A stretch of DNA of 64,000 bases from Borborobacter arsenicus (GTDB lineage: Bacteria > Pseudomonadota > Alphaproteobacteria > Rhizobiales > Rhizobiaceae), in the NCBI RefSeq assembly GCF_003934165.1, contig NZ_RKST01000014.1, forward strand, positions 62,001-126,000, in the 5' to 3' direction. Both the position numbers and the translations under genes were made by a program. The notes under the pieces were generated by a model. The model saw nothing but the letters and a program-made list of their open reading frames with translations, ran no database searches and had not been told where the DNA came from. Position 1 is the first letter of the stretch, and each line of letters begins with the position of its first letter. Positions 8,529 to 17,338 of this stretch are shown here, piece after piece.

Positions 8529-9758
8529 ATGAAGAACGGCGTGGTGATTGTCGGTGCAGGTCATGCGGGCGTGCAGGCGGCGGCAAGCCTGCGCGACGAA
8601 GGCTATGACGGGCCGCTGACGCTCATCAGCGATGAGGGTGAACTGCCCTATCACAAGCCGCCCTTGTCGAAGACCTTCATCAAGGACAGCGAGGCGCGGC
8701 CGCAGATCCTGCGTGCCGAAAGCTTCTACGCCGGCGCCCGCATCGATCTTCGCTTCGCAACGCGCGTCGAGCGCATCGATCCGGTAGCGCAACGCCTGGA
8801 ACTGGCAGGCGGGGGGGCGCTTTCCTTCGATGCAGCGATCCTGGCGACCGGCTCGCGGCCGCGACTGTTGCCGCTTTCAGGTGCGCTGCTTGCCGGTGTG
8901 CTGTCGCTGCGCTCGATCGAGGATGCCCGCCGCATCCGTGCCCTGAGTGCCGAAGTCGAGGACGTGGTCGTGCTCGGCGGCGGCTTCATCGGGCTGGAGA
9001 TTGCCGCGACATTGTCGCTGGGCGGCAGGCGCGTCACCGTCGTGGAGGCGCAGGACCGTCTGCTTGGCCGCGCCGTGGCGCCGTCCATCTCCGTCCATGT
9101 GCGCCGACGCCTCGAAGAGTCTGGCATCCGCATCCTCACCCAGACGACGATCGAGCGGCTTGAAGGTGCTGACGGCCATGTCGAGGCAGCCATCACCTCG
9201 GCCGGCGAGCGTATCGCCGCGCGCATGGTGATCGTCGGCGTCGGCGTGGTGCCCAATACCGAACTGGCGCAATCCGCAGGGCTTGAGATCGGCAACGGCA
9301 TCCGCGTGGATGGGCGGATGCAAACTTCGGTGCCGGGCATATTGGCGATCGGCGACAACGCCAATTATCGCCACTGGTTCTCCGGCGGCGATGTCAGGCT
9401 GGAATCGGTGCAGAACGCCACCGACCAGGCCAAGCTGGCGGCGCGAACCATTCTCGGCCACCAGGACGATTACCGCAGCGTGCCCTGGTTCTGGTCGGAC
9501 ATAGGCGACATGAAACTGCAGATGGTGGGGCTATCGCAGGGAAGCGACCGCACCGTCATCGTCGGCGATGTGGCCGACAACAAATTCTCGATCTTCCACT
9601 ATGAAGGCTCGCGGCTGATCTGCATCGAATCCGTCAACCGGCCGGCCGATCATATGCTTGGCCGCAAGATGCTCGGCGCCGGATTTTCCCCGGACGCCGA
9701 GACCGTGCTTGCCGGCACTGATGCGCTCAAGGCAGCGCTGGCGGCTAGCGCCGCCTGA
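8529..9758 (+). CDS. FAD-dependent ferredoxin reductase-like oxidoreductase
   Basis: 409 residues from ATG 8529 with AGGAAG in front. Pyridine nucleotide-disulfide oxidoreductase fold: FAD motif VIVGAGHAGVQAA at the N-terminus, NAD(P)H motif VVLGGGFIGLEIA mid-protein and the second FAD motif GILAIGDNA. No redox-active CxxC, and a C-terminal reductase domain with SVPWFWSD, as in putidaredoxin/rhodocoxin reductases. It would pass NAD(P)H electrons to a [2Fe-2S] ferredoxin, but no partner ferredoxin or P450 is adjacent. It is divergent from the iron operon. Confidence 0.9.
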   Translation: MKNGVVIVGAGHAGVQAAASLRDEGYDGPLTLISDEGELPYHKPPLSKTFIKDSEARPQILRAESFYAGARIDLRFATRVERIDPVAQRLELAGGGALSFDAAILATGSRPRLLPLSGALLAGVLSLRSIEDARRIRALSAEVEDVVVLGGGFIGLEIAATLSLGGRRVTVVEAQDRLLGRAVAPSISVHVRRRLEESGIRILTQTTIERLEGADGHVEAAITSAGERIAARMVIVGVGVVPNTELAQSAGLEIGNGIRVDGRMQTSVPGILAIGDNANYRHWFSGGDVRLESVQNATDQAKLAARTILGHQDDYRSVPWFWSDIGDMKLQMVGLSQGSDRTVIVGDVADNKFSIFHYEGSRLICIESVNRPADHMLGRKMLGAGFSPDAETVLAGTDALKAALAASAA

Positions 9759-9772
9759 ACCCGGTTTCCCGA

Positions 9773-11212
9773 TCAGCTTTCCCAGCCGGCGACGGCCTTC
9801 ACCTCAAGGAAATCCTCAAGGCCCCATTTGCCGCCCTCGCGGCCTAGCCCGGACTGCTTGTAGCCGCCGAACGGGCTGCCGGAACCGCGCGAGGCGCCAT
9901 TGATCTGCACCATGCCGGAGCGCAGGCGGCGCGCCACGCGCTGCGCCTTTTGCTTGTCGCCGGTCTGGATATAGCTCGACAGGCCATAGGGCGTGTCATT
10001 GGCGATGGCGATGGCATCTTCCTCCGTGTCGAAGGGGATCATTGCCAGGACCGGGCCGAACACTTCCTCCTGCGCGATGCGCATGTCGTTGGAGACGTCG
10101 GCAAAGATCGTCGGGCGCACGAAATAGCCGAGGTTGAAGCCTTCCGGCCGGCCGAGCCCGCCGGCGACCAGCCGCGCGCCTTCCTTGATGCCGACATCGA
10201 TCAGCCCCTGGATCTTGTCGAACTGGGCCTCCGACACCACCGGGCCGATATGGTTGCCATCCTGCGCCGGGTTCCCGACAGACGTGCGGTTGGCATAGCC
10301 CTCCGCAAGTTTCACTGCCTGGTCATAGACCGGGCGCTCGACCAGCATGCGCGTGGGCGCGTTGCAGGACTGGCCGGTGTTTTCGAAACAATGCGCCACG
10401 CCGCGCTCGACGGCCTGTGGCAGGTCGCTATCGGCAAAGACGATGTTGGGCGACTTGCCGCCGAGTTCCAGCGTCACCCGCTTGACCGTCTCGGCCGCCG
10501 CTCTGGTGACGGCGATGCCGGCGCGGGTCGAGCCGGTAAACGACATCATGTCGACGCCGGGATGGCGCGACATTGCCTCGCCGACCGTTGGGCCATCGCC
10601 ATTGACGAGATTGAAGACGCCGGCCGGAAATCCTGCTTCCTCGACGATCCCGGCAAAGATGATGGAGGAAATCGGAGCGATCTCGGACGGCTTGAGCACG
10701 ACCGTGCAGCCGGCGGCAAGGGCCGGCACCACCTTCAGTGTGACCTGGTTCATCGGCCAGTTCCACGGCGTGATCAGGCCGCACACGCCGATCGGCTCAT
10801 GCACGATCCGGTCGTTGGGCGCATGGTCGCCGAGCGGATGCTCGAAGGCGAAGGCCTTCAATTCGCGGATGAAGGTCTTGATATGGCTGATGCCGACCGC
10901 GGCCTGTGACTCCGTCGCAAGCTTGATCGGCGCGCCCATTTCCTGCGAGATGGCGAGCGCCATGTCGGGAAGCCGGCGCTTATAGGCAGCGAGCAGCTTT
11001 TCGAGATAAGCCACGCGATCTTCGCGGCTCGTCAGGCTCCAGCTTTCGAAGGCGCGGCGTGCGGCAGCGACCGCCTTGTCGACATCGGCGGCGGTGCCCA
11101 GCGAAATCACCGCGAAGGGCTGCTCGTCGGCTGGATTGATGACCTCGAATTCCTTCGGCGTGCCTGGCGCCGTCCATTTACCGTCGATGAAGAACTCGGT
11201 CTTGCGCTGCAT
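9773..11212 (-). CDS. Aldehyde dehydrogenase family protein
   Basis: NAD(P)+-dependent aldehyde dehydrogenase, 479 residues, full length. Rossmann region with VLKPSEIAP, catalytic Glu in LELGGKSPN and catalytic Cys in FENTGQSCNAPTRML. The C-terminal GGYKQSGLGREGG is typical. The active-site sequence resembles broad-specificity bacterial ALDHs; substrate unknown. It converges with the ferredoxin reductase gene, leaving 14 bp between stops, and looks monocistronic. Confidence 0.93.
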   Translation of the reverse strand: MQRKTEFFIDGKWTAPGTPKEFEVINPADEQPFAVISLGTAADVDKAVAAARRAFESWSLTSREDRVAYLEKLLAAYKRRLPDMALAISQEMGAPIKLATESQAAVGISHIKTFIRELKAFAFEHPLGDHAPNDRIVHEPIGVCGLITPWNWPMNQVTLKVVPALAAGCTVVLKPSEIAPISSIIFAGIVEEAGFPAGVFNLVNGDGPTVGEAMSRHPGVDMMSFTGSTRAGIAVTRAAAETVKRVTLELGGKSPNIVFADSDLPQAVERGVAHCFENTGQSCNAPTRMLVERPVYDQAVKLAEGYANRTSVGNPAQDGNHIGPVVSEAQFDKIQGLIDVGIKEGARLVAGGLGRPEGFNLGYFVRPTIFADVSNDMRIAQEEVFGPVLAMIPFDTEEDAIAIANDTPYGLSSYIQTGDKQKAQRVARRLRSGMVQINGASRGSGSPFGGYKQSGLGREGGKWGLEDFLEVKAVAGWES

Positions 11213-11627
11213 GATGCTCTCCTTGCCATGCCGGCGGAAGCCATTGCCGCCGCCTTTTGCCTATGGATGTCAGGTCTTCATGTAGCGACAGGGCAGGGTG
11301 CGAACAACACCGGCGACTGCCGGGCAGGAAGGTGGCATGCAAAGCAAAATCGCCTGGCCCAATGTCGCGCAAGGCCGCGCTTAAATCTTCGAATGGACAT
11401 TCGTGGTCGACGCCGACTTCGTGCCGGCTGTGCGCGTGTCGCCCACAGCATTGCCCTTGGCTCGGATACTATCCCGTAGTCGGATCAATCACATGATCTG
11501 ACCGTATGTTTCCACGTGACTCCAAACTTGTTCTCTGCGCCGCCTTATTGCCGGATGTTTGCCGCATTTGCTGCCGCATTTGTGTCCAGACGAGCGCGAT
11601 ACTCGTCAACGGAGAGAATTTCACAAT
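11213..11627. other. Gene-free interval between divergent ALDH and rlpA-like genes
   Basis: 415 bp with no convincing coding sequence on either strand. It must hold promoters for both neighbours. TGTTTGCCGCATTTG and TGCCGCATTTGTGTCC at about 11555-11588 form a short imperfect direct repeat upstream of the rlpA-like gene. No terminator-like hairpin with a T-run was found. Confidence 0.5.
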
Positions 11628-11984
11628 ATGAATATGTCCCGCGCTGCGGCTTCCGCGGCAGTGGTTGCGGCTGGCCTGATGGTTGTTGCCTCGACCGGAT
11701 CCGCATCGGCTCAATGCGGCCGCGCTTCCTGGTATGCCCTGAATTCCAAGACCGCCTCAGGCGAGCGCATGAACCCCGCCGCAATGACCGCCGCCCACCG
11801 CACCCTGCCATTCGGCACCAAGGTGCGGGTGACCAATAGCAGGAACGGTCGCAGCGTCGTCGTGCGCATCAATGATCGCGGTCCGTTTATACGCGGTCGC
11901 GTCATCGACGTATCCAAGGCCGCTGCCAAAAGCCTGGGCTTTGTTGGTGCCGGTCACACCGCCGTCTGCATGGAGCGCCGCTGA
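11628..11984 (+). CDS. RlpA-like double-psi beta-barrel protein
   Basis: 118 residues with a signal peptide (ending TGSASAQ), so exported. The mature part is an RlpA/DPBB domain: [30 protein letters not shown], then NDRGPF and [13 protein letters not shown], with the catalytic-type Asp in NDRGPF. RlpA proteins cleave denuded glycan strands or act at the septum. It has no SPOR domain and no lipobox, so it is the short secreted type. Start ATG 11628 follows GGAGAG. Its 3' end overlaps the convergent ATP-grasp gene by 31 bp. Confidence 0.85.
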   Translation: MNMSRAAASAAVVAAGLMVVASTGSASAQCGRASWYALNSKTASGERMNPAAMTAAHRTLPFGTKVRVTNSRNGRSVVVRINDRGPFIRGRVIDVSKAAAKSLGFVGAGHTAVCMERR

Positions 11985-13033
11985 AAGCGGCCTGCAGCGG
12001 CAGCAGCCATTGCTTCGGCGAGGTCCAGTTTCCAGTGTTCCCGGCAATAGGCGCGGAAGTCGAAGCAGGGCAGGCCGGGGCAGATTTCGAATTCGATCAG
12101 GTGGACGGTGTCGTCCGGCTCGACGCGGAAATCCATCGAAAACACGTCACGCAGCCCGAGCGTGCGCATACAGTGCAGCGCAATCGCCTTGATCTTGTTG
12201 GCGGCTTCCGGCTGGCTTGCCGCCACAGGTAGCAAATCGGGCTCCGCATAGACGCCACGTGCGCAGGCCTCTGCGCCGGTCTCGCCATAAAGCGCCAGGC
12301 TGTCCTGCATGGTCTGGAAGTCGCCGCCGGCATTGACGAAGGAAATACCGAACGCTTCCGCGCCGGCGCCGGATTCCATTTCCAGGAAACTCAGCCGCAC
12401 GTTTCGCCCGGTGACATAGGGCTGGACGATTGCATCATCGCGATAGGCTTCGAAGATGCGCCGGCTCAACGCCAGCGCCGTATCCGGCGAGTGGCAGTGC
12501 GAGTCCGGATAGATGCCGATCTTAGCGCCGAGCCGGTTCGGCTTGACGAAATAGCCTGATTTCGAGTGCTGCGGCTCGACCAGCCATTGCCCGTCGTGGG
12601 CGAGGCCTGCAGCCGGCACCGGCAGGCCGAGTGCGCCGAGCACCGCGCCGGAACGAAACTTGTCCTGACAGAGCGCAAACAGGGAATCGTCGGAGCCGAA
12701 GGTCGGCAGGCCGTTCAACCGCGCCAATGCGGGACCGGCACCGCCCCGGAAATAGGCGATTCCGTCGGTGAGGGTCCAGACCAGCGTGACTTCCGGCTTG
12801 CGGCCGGCAAGGGTAGCGGACGCCTCGTCCAATGCGACGGGCTCGAAGCGCAGACCGCGCTGCGCGCATGCCTGTGCAATGGCATCGAATTCAGGCGCAA
12901 GGTCGGTCGATTGGGCCAGATAAGAGGAGATTTCGGCAGCCCTTTCGGCGGCAAATCCTTCAGTGGCAAGCCGGTCGAGGCAGGCCTTCTCGGTCTCATG
13001 GACCAGCAGCAGCGTCGGCATTTGATCGGCCAT
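11954..13033 (-). CDS. ATP-grasp enzyme, D-Ala-D-Ala ligase-like
   Basis: 359 residues from ATG 13033, preceded by a GAGGGGGG ribosome binding site. The central part ([34 protein letters not shown]) and C-terminal [23 protein letters not shown] fit an ATP-grasp carboxylate-amine ligase with the D-Ala-D-Ala ligase-like Mg-binding E-x-N region altered to FEICPG. True cell-wall Ddl is normally in the mur cluster, so this is more likely a peptide or amino-acid ligase of unknown product. No biosynthetic neighbours identify the substrate. Confidence 0.7.
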   Translation of the reverse strand: MADQMPTLLLVHETEKACLDRLATEGFAAERAAEISSYLAQSTDLAPEFDAIAQACAQRGLRFEPVALDEASATLAGRKPEVTLVWTLTDGIAYFRGGAGPALARLNGLPTFGSDDSLFALCQDKFRSGAVLGALGLPVPAAGLAHDGQWLVEPQHSKSGYFVKPNRLGAKIGIYPDSHCHSPDTALALSRRIFEAYRDDAIVQPYVTGRNVRLSFLEMESGAGAEAFGISFVNAGGDFQTMQDSLALYGETGAEACARGVYAEPDLLPVAASQPEAANKIKAIALHCMRTLGLRDVFSMDFRVEPDDTVHLIEFEICPGLPCFDFRAYCREHWKLDLAEAMAAAAAGRFQRRSMQTAV

Positions 13034-13152
13034 CCGACCCCCCTCAAGCTCACCAGCGATACAATGCCGCCAGCAGCGTTTCCGGCTACCGCGAAACCGA
13101 CCTGGCCGGGGCGCCGATGCGACAATCGGAACTGATCCCGTCAAGTGCGCAA

Positions 13153-14085
13153 TCAGATCAGCACGCGCGGCTCCAGCCGGCCTTTGACCGGAAGGTCGAG
13201 CAGCATTGTCATGCCGGCACGCTTGTCGCGCTTGCGGGTTGCGGCATTCATGCCTTCCCAGGCCGAGGTGAGCACCAGACGGTCGGCATTGGCGCCGACG
13301 AAGGCGGGGCAGGAGGGCTGCCGCGTGGTGATATCGATGCTGCGGATGCGCTTGCCTTGTGGCGAATAGGCGTCGAGGCGGCCCGCTCCCCAGCGGGCAT
13401 TCCATAACACGCCGTCGACATCGACCACCGAGCCGTCGAGCCCGCCCTTCTTGCCGCTGTGATCGAAGAACATGCCGGCTTCGCCGATGGGCCGGCCGGT
13501 CGCCGGATCGCAGCCGATCCGAAACAGGATATTTTCGCGCGTATCCGTATAGTAGGCCACGCTGCCATCGGGCGAAAAGCAGATCGAGTTGGGAATGGTG
13601 ATATCCGACACCAGCTTGCAGAATTCGCCCTTGAAGAACCAGTAGATCGAACCGCCTTTCGGCTCGGCCTTCCTGCCCATGGTGCTGATCCAGAAGGCCC
13701 CGCAGGGATGAACCCGGCAATCATTGGAGCGCGTTAGCGGATTGTCGGCCTCGATCGAGAAATAGGAGGTTATCGCGCCGGTCCTGACGTCGCGGATGTG
13801 GAGGCCGCTTTCGGTGACCAGCAATTGATGGCCCTCATTGATCACGGCCAGTGCACTTGTCATTTCCGGCAGGTCGTGAACGATGGTCACGCCACCCGAA
13901 AGCTTTTTTTCAAGCAGCTTGCGGCCGAGAATGTCGAACCAGAACAGCGTGTCGGTGTCGGCGTCATAGATCGGGCCCTCGCCGAGGTGGCAGACATGAT
14001 CCGACAGCACCGAGACGCCGACATCATTTTTCACAGCGCCCTGCGAACAGGCATCATCAGTGTCGAGGGACAGGCCTGGCGTCAC
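13153..14085 (-). CDS. SMP-30/gluconolactonase-family lactonase
   Basis: 310 residues; begins with GTG overlapping the stop of the upstream SDR gene (GTGA), so the two are coupled. Beta-propeller of the SMP-30/LRE family with the metal-site Glu in LGEGPIYD, Asn/Asp in SNDCRVHPCGAFWI, NSICFSPDG and the Asp in GGLDGSVVDVDG. These enzymes hydrolyse sugar-acid lactones. With the adjacent dehydrogenase it fits oxidation of a pentose or deoxysugar to its acid; the sugar is not identifiable. Confidence 0.88.
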   Translation of the reverse strand: MTPGLSLDTDDACSQGAVKNDVGVSVLSDHVCHLGEGPIYDADTDTLFWFDILGRKLLEKKLSGGVTIVHDLPEMTSALAVINEGHQLLVTESGLHIRDVRTGAITSYFSIEADNPLTRSNDCRVHPCGAFWISTMGRKAEPKGGSIYWFFKGEFCKLVSDITIPNSICFSPDGSVAYYTDTRENILFRIGCDPATGRPIGEAGMFFDHSGKKGGLDGSVVDVDGVLWNARWGAGRLDAYSPQGKRIRSIDITTRQPSCPAFVGANADRLVLTSAWEGMNAATRKRDKRAGMTMLLDLPVKGRLEPRVLI

Positions 14086-14849
14086 AGATATCCTCCATCG
14101 ACGATCAGCGTCTGCGCCGTCAGCATGCGCGAGGCATCGGAAGCAAGAAACAGGCAGGTGCCGATCAGGTCTTCCGGGACCATCGCCTCACGGATGCATT
14201 GCTTAGCGACGTGGGCCGCAAGCGTTTCGGGCGTTACCCAACGCTCGCGCTGCCTGTCGGTCATGACCCATCCGGGAGCGACCGCGTTGACGCGGATGCC
14301 ATGTGGACCGAGATATCCGGCCAGGCCCTTGGTCAGGCCGACTATGCCGGCCTTGGCCGCTGTATATGACGGCATGTCGGGATGGTTGATCAGGAAGGAG
14401 GTCGAGGTGAAGTTGATGATCGAGCCGCGGCCGGCCTGTTTCATACCGGGCATGACCGCCTGGGCGGTGAAAAAATGCGGGCGCAGATTGAGCGCCTGAT
14501 TGGCATCCCAATAATCGGGGGTGACATCCTCCACCGCATGGCGATCATCCAGCGCGGCATTGTTGATCAATACCGTCACCGGGCCGTGTGCCTTGGCGGC
14601 TGCGGAAACCGCCGCCCGCAATGCCTCAATGTCCCGCAAATCCGCCTTCAGGAACAGCGGGCGGGTGCAGATGCTGCTTTCGAGGCGGTCGCACAAAGCG
14701 AGGCTTGTTTCCCTGGTGATATCGATGAAGGCGACCTTGGCGCCCTGGCGCGCAAACCCCTCGACGAGTGCAGCGCCGATGCCAGAACCGCCGCCGGTGA
14801 TCAGCACCGATGCATTCTCCAGATCGGGAAATTTGGCAGACGGCATCAT
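14082..14849 (-). CDS. SDR family NAD(P)-dependent oxidoreductase
   Basis: Classical short-chain dehydrogenase, 255 residues. Cofactor motif TGGGSGIG near the N-terminus, NNAA, catalytic Ser in INFTSTSFL and the YTAAK catalytic pair. The C-terminus DGGYL is typical. Overlaps the lactonase gene, suggesting a two-step pathway in which this enzyme oxidises a sugar to its lactone and the SMP-30 protein opens it. Related enzymes oxidise L-arabinose, L-fucose or D-xylose. Confidence 0.88.
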   Translation of the reverse strand: MMPSAKFPDLENASVLITGGGSGIGAALVEGFARQGAKVAFIDITRETSLALCDRLESSICTRPLFLKADLRDIEALRAAVSAAAKAHGPVTVLINNAALDDRHAVEDVTPDYWDANQALNLRPHFFTAQAVMPGMKQAGRGSIINFTSTSFLINHPDMPSYTAAKAGIVGLTKGLAGYLGPHGIRVNAVAPGWVMTDRQRERWVTPETLAAHVAKQCIREAMVPEDLIGTCLFLASDASRMLTAQTLIVDGGYL

Positions 14850-14928
14850 GGGCGGACCTCCTCGGTATCCTCATCTACCACCTTGTCGACGAAAAGCGTC
14901 AAGCTGGAGCCCTGCCGATATAGTTTTT

Positions 14929-14955
14929 CACCCCTCCGCGGCGAACGGAGGGGTG
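14929..14955. other. Strong hairpin between genes
   Basis: Ten-base-pair stem CACCCCTCCG / CGGAGGGGTG with a 7-nt loop. Neither strand has a T-run after it, so it is not a standard terminator. It may be a repeat remnant or an RNA-stability element between the secreted-protein gene and the SDR gene. Confidence 0.5.
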
Positions 14956-15024
14956 TCTATTGCTGGTCGCGAGGAGTCATGGGTGGACAGTCGCTACGAA
15001 ACGTCGGCGATCCCGCCAACACGC

Positions 15025-15435
15025 TCAGTCCGCTCCCATGAGCTCCTTCAACTGAGTGGTCTTCTGCATGCATCCGGCTTCGTCGCCGGCATCGGCCATT
15101 TCGCGGGCTTCAGTCATGAGCTTGGCGACCTGATCGGAAGGCTGGTCGGTGGATTGGCCTGTCACCTCCTTCTGGTGAGGCGACACGGCTTCAACCTTGC
15201 CAGTCGTGGGGCCTGTGGTGGTGGAGCCGGTGGTCTCCCCACTTGTTCCCTGAGCACCGGGCAGGACTTCTTCCTGATGCTTGGTTACCGGCATGCCGGA
15301 TTTGTTGGTGGCCGCTCCTGTCTCTGCCGTCACTGCGGGCTGTTCGAGCTTCGTCAATTCTTCGCGGCAGTCAGCGAAAGCCGGCACGGCCATCACCAGC
15401 GAAAGAGCGGTGAAAGTTGCCAGGCGTATGGACAT
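15025..15435 (-). CDS. Small secreted hypothetical protein
   Basis: 136 residues with a clear Sec signal (LSLVMAVPAFA, cleavage before DCREEL). The mature part is hydrophilic, with a low-complexity Thr/Gly/Ser stretch (GETTGSTTTGPTTG) and two Cys, one at each end (DCREE and AGCMQ), which could form a disulphide. No recognised domain. Expected in the periplasm; function unknown. Confidence 0.75.
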   Translation of the reverse strand: MSIRLATFTALSLVMAVPAFADCREELTKLEQPAVTAETGAATNKSGMPVTKHQEEVLPGAQGTSGETTGSTTTGPTTGKVEAVSPHQKEVTGQSTDQPSDQVAKLMTEAREMADAGDEAGCMQKTTQLKELMGAD

Positions 15436-15580
15436 CAGACTCTCCTTTCATGAGAGGACATTGCGGGTGATAGCCGGAAAACGGTCCTGTGCTCGAAGGG
15501 TTCCGCCTTGGCGGCGGCCGCAATAGCTGCTTGATTGACGGGAGAAGAGTGCGGGCTCCCGAACGAAGGTCAGGCAATCC

Positions 15581-16885
15581 ATGAACAGAACACGTGACCG
15601 CCTCGAGCAAATCCTCCAGCGCCTTGAGGCGCGTTCAGGGGAAGAGCGCGTATTCTCAAGACTATATCCCGAGGCTGCACGGGCTGCCGCCGATGCCGCC
15701 GATGCGCGGCGAAGGGCAGGCATTTCGCTTGGGTCCCTAGACGGCAGGATCGTTTCGATAAAGGACCTGCTGGATGTTGCCGGCGAGACCACCACTGCGG
15801 GCTCGGCCATAAGGCGCACCTGCCCGCCGGCTGTCGAGGATGCAGTCGTTGTACGGCGCCTGCGGCAGGCTGGTGCGGTGATCCTCGGCAAGACCGTCAT
15901 GACCGAATTCGCCTTCACCGCAGTCGGGCTCAATCCGCATTTCGGCACGCTCGGCAACGCCGCCGACCCGCAGCGTGTTCCCGGTGGTTCGTCCTCGGGC
16001 GCTGGCGTGTCCGTTGCCGAAGGCACATGCGACATCGCCATCGGTTCCGACACCGGCGGTTCGATCCGCATTCCGGCAAGCCTCAACGGCGTGGTCGGCT
16101 TCAAGCCCACCGCCTCCCACGTCTCGACCGCAGGGGCGTTCCCCCTATCCTTCACGCTGGATTCGCTGGGGCCGCTGGCGCGCAGCGTTGCCGAATGCGC
16201 GGCCGCCGATGCCGTCCTGTCGGGTGAGGATGGTGCTTCGTTGGGCCCTGTGTCGTTATCCGGCCTGCAGATCGGTATCCCGCGCGGGCTTCCGCTGGCG
16301 GATATGGAGCCGGCTGTGGCGGAGGGGTTCACGCAAAGCCTCGATATACTGGAGGCGGCGGGGGCGCGCCTGGTCGATCATGACATCGATGATATGCTCG
16401 CGGCGATGGCGGAGGCGACCAGTATCGGTTCGATCGCCGGCATTGAAGCCGCCGCGGTCCATGCCGACTGGCTTGGCGATGAGCGCAAGGCTGCGATGGT
16501 CGATCCGCGCGTGGCCAAGCCGTTGGCGCGCCGGGCAACGGTGCCGGCCGTTGCCTATATCAGGATGATGCAGCGGCGGGCTGAACTCGTGGCCGAGATG
16601 AATCGGCGCCTGGCCGCGATCGACATTCTGGCGCTGCCGACGACACCGATGGTCGCGCCGCCGATCGAGCCGCTGGTGGCTGATCGGGAACTCTATAACC
16701 GCACCGAGGGCCTGCTGCTGCGCAATCCGCAGATCGCCAACCAGTTCGATCTCGCCGGAATTTCCCTGCCGATGCCGGGCATGAGCCTTCCGGCTGGCCT
16801 GATGCTGCTGTGCCGGCACGGCGACGACCGCCGGCTGCTTGCCGTTGCCGCGACAGTGGAACAGGCATTTCGGAACGTCGCGTAG
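15581..16885 (+). CDS. Amidase signature family protein
   Basis: 434 residues. Amidase-signature hydrolase with the Ser-Ser-Lys triad: Lys in VSIKDLLDVAGE, the Gly/Ser motif GGSSSGAGVSVAEG and the nucleophile Ser in GSDTGGSIRIPA. The family includes GatA, but there is no gatC/gatB nearby and the length is short for GatA, so it is a stand-alone amide hydrolase of unknown substrate. It ends 10 bp before the convergent ynfA stop. Confidence 0.88.
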   Translation: MNRTRDRLEQILQRLEARSGEERVFSRLYPEAARAAADAADARRRAGISLGSLDGRIVSIKDLLDVAGETTTAGSAIRRTCPPAVEDAVVVRRLRQAGAVILGKTVMTEFAFTAVGLNPHFGTLGNAADPQRVPGGSSSGAGVSVAEGTCDIAIGSDTGGSIRIPASLNGVVGFKPTASHVSTAGAFPLSFTLDSLGPLARSVAECAAADAVLSGEDGASLGPVSLSGLQIGIPRGLPLADMEPAVAEGFTQSLDILEAAGARLVDHDIDDMLAAMAEATSIGSIAGIEAAAVHADWLGDERKAAMVDPRVAKPLARRATVPAVAYIRMMQRRAELVAEMNRRLAAIDILALPTTPMVAPPIEPLVADRELYNRTEGLLLRNPQIANQFDLAGISLPMPGMSLPAGLMLLCRHGDDRRLLAVAATVEQAFRNVA

Positions 16886-16895
16886 CTTTGGCTGA

Positions 16896-17216
16896 TTATG
16901 GCCGTGGCCCGAGCAGGATGACGGCGGCGCCGGCAAGGCAGATCGAGGCGCCCGCAACGTCCCAGCGGTCGGGCCGGTGGCTTTCGGCAAACCACAGCCA
17001 GAGCAGCGAGGCGGCGATATAGACGCCGCCATAGGCGGCATAGGCACGTCCGGCGGCCTCGCTCGGCACCAATGTCAGCAGATAGGCAAAAAGCGCCAGC
17101 GACAACATGCCCGGCACGAGCCACAGCGGCGATTTGTCCAAGCGCAGCCAGGCCCAGAAAGCAAAACAACCAGCGATTTCGGCAAGCGCGGCGGCCGCGT
17201 AGGTGGCGAGAATCAT
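16896..17216 (-). CDS. ynfA: YnfA family (UPF0060) membrane protein
   Basis: 106 residues, four predicted membrane helices, with family-typical [13 protein letters not shown] at the N-terminus and [20 protein letters not shown] in the middle. Related to the small multidrug resistance fold; exact substrate uncertain. It is divergent from zntA across a 122-bp intergenic region containing the MerR-type zntA promoter. Confidence 0.93.
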   Translation of the reverse strand: MILATYAAAALAEIAGCFAFWAWLRLDKSPLWLVPGMLSLALFAYLLTLVPSEAAGRAYAAYGGVYIAASLLWLWFAESHRPDRWDVAGASICLAGAAVILLGPRP

Positions 17217-17275
17217 GGCTTAGCATTCCATGCGGCAAGGATTCCGCCAAGTGGGAGAATGCAGTCTTTTTGCCC

Positions 17276-17306
17276 TTGACCCTATAGCGGCTAGAGCAAT
17301 TAGCCT
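17276..17306 (+). promoter_or_regulatory. MerR-type (CadR/PbrR/ZntR-like) promoter of zntA
   Basis: TTGACC (17276-17281) and TAGCCT (17301-17306) are separated by 19 bp, the long spacer diagnostic of MerR-family activation. Within the spacer lies the dyad CTATAG-CGG-CTAGAG (17282-17296), close to known CadR/PbrR operators. No MerR regulator is in the window, so it must be encoded elsewhere. It implies induction by Cd2+, Pb2+ or Zn2+. Confidence 0.7.
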
Positions 17307-17338
17307 GACCCGGAATGAAGGAATTGAAAGGGTTTTCG

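Noticed and set aside
11954-11984. 31-bp overlap of the rlpA-like and ATP-grasp genes as evidence of a wrong call
   Set aside because: Both reading frames are well supported up to their stops; short convergent overlaps are common.
13034-13720. Apparent N-terminal extension of the ATP-grasp protein reaching back over the SMP-30 gene
   Set aside because: The extension is an alternate-frame reading of the SMP-30 gene; the true start is ATG 13033 with a strong ribosome site.
14929-14955. Hairpin as a transcription terminator
   Set aside because: No T-run on either strand.
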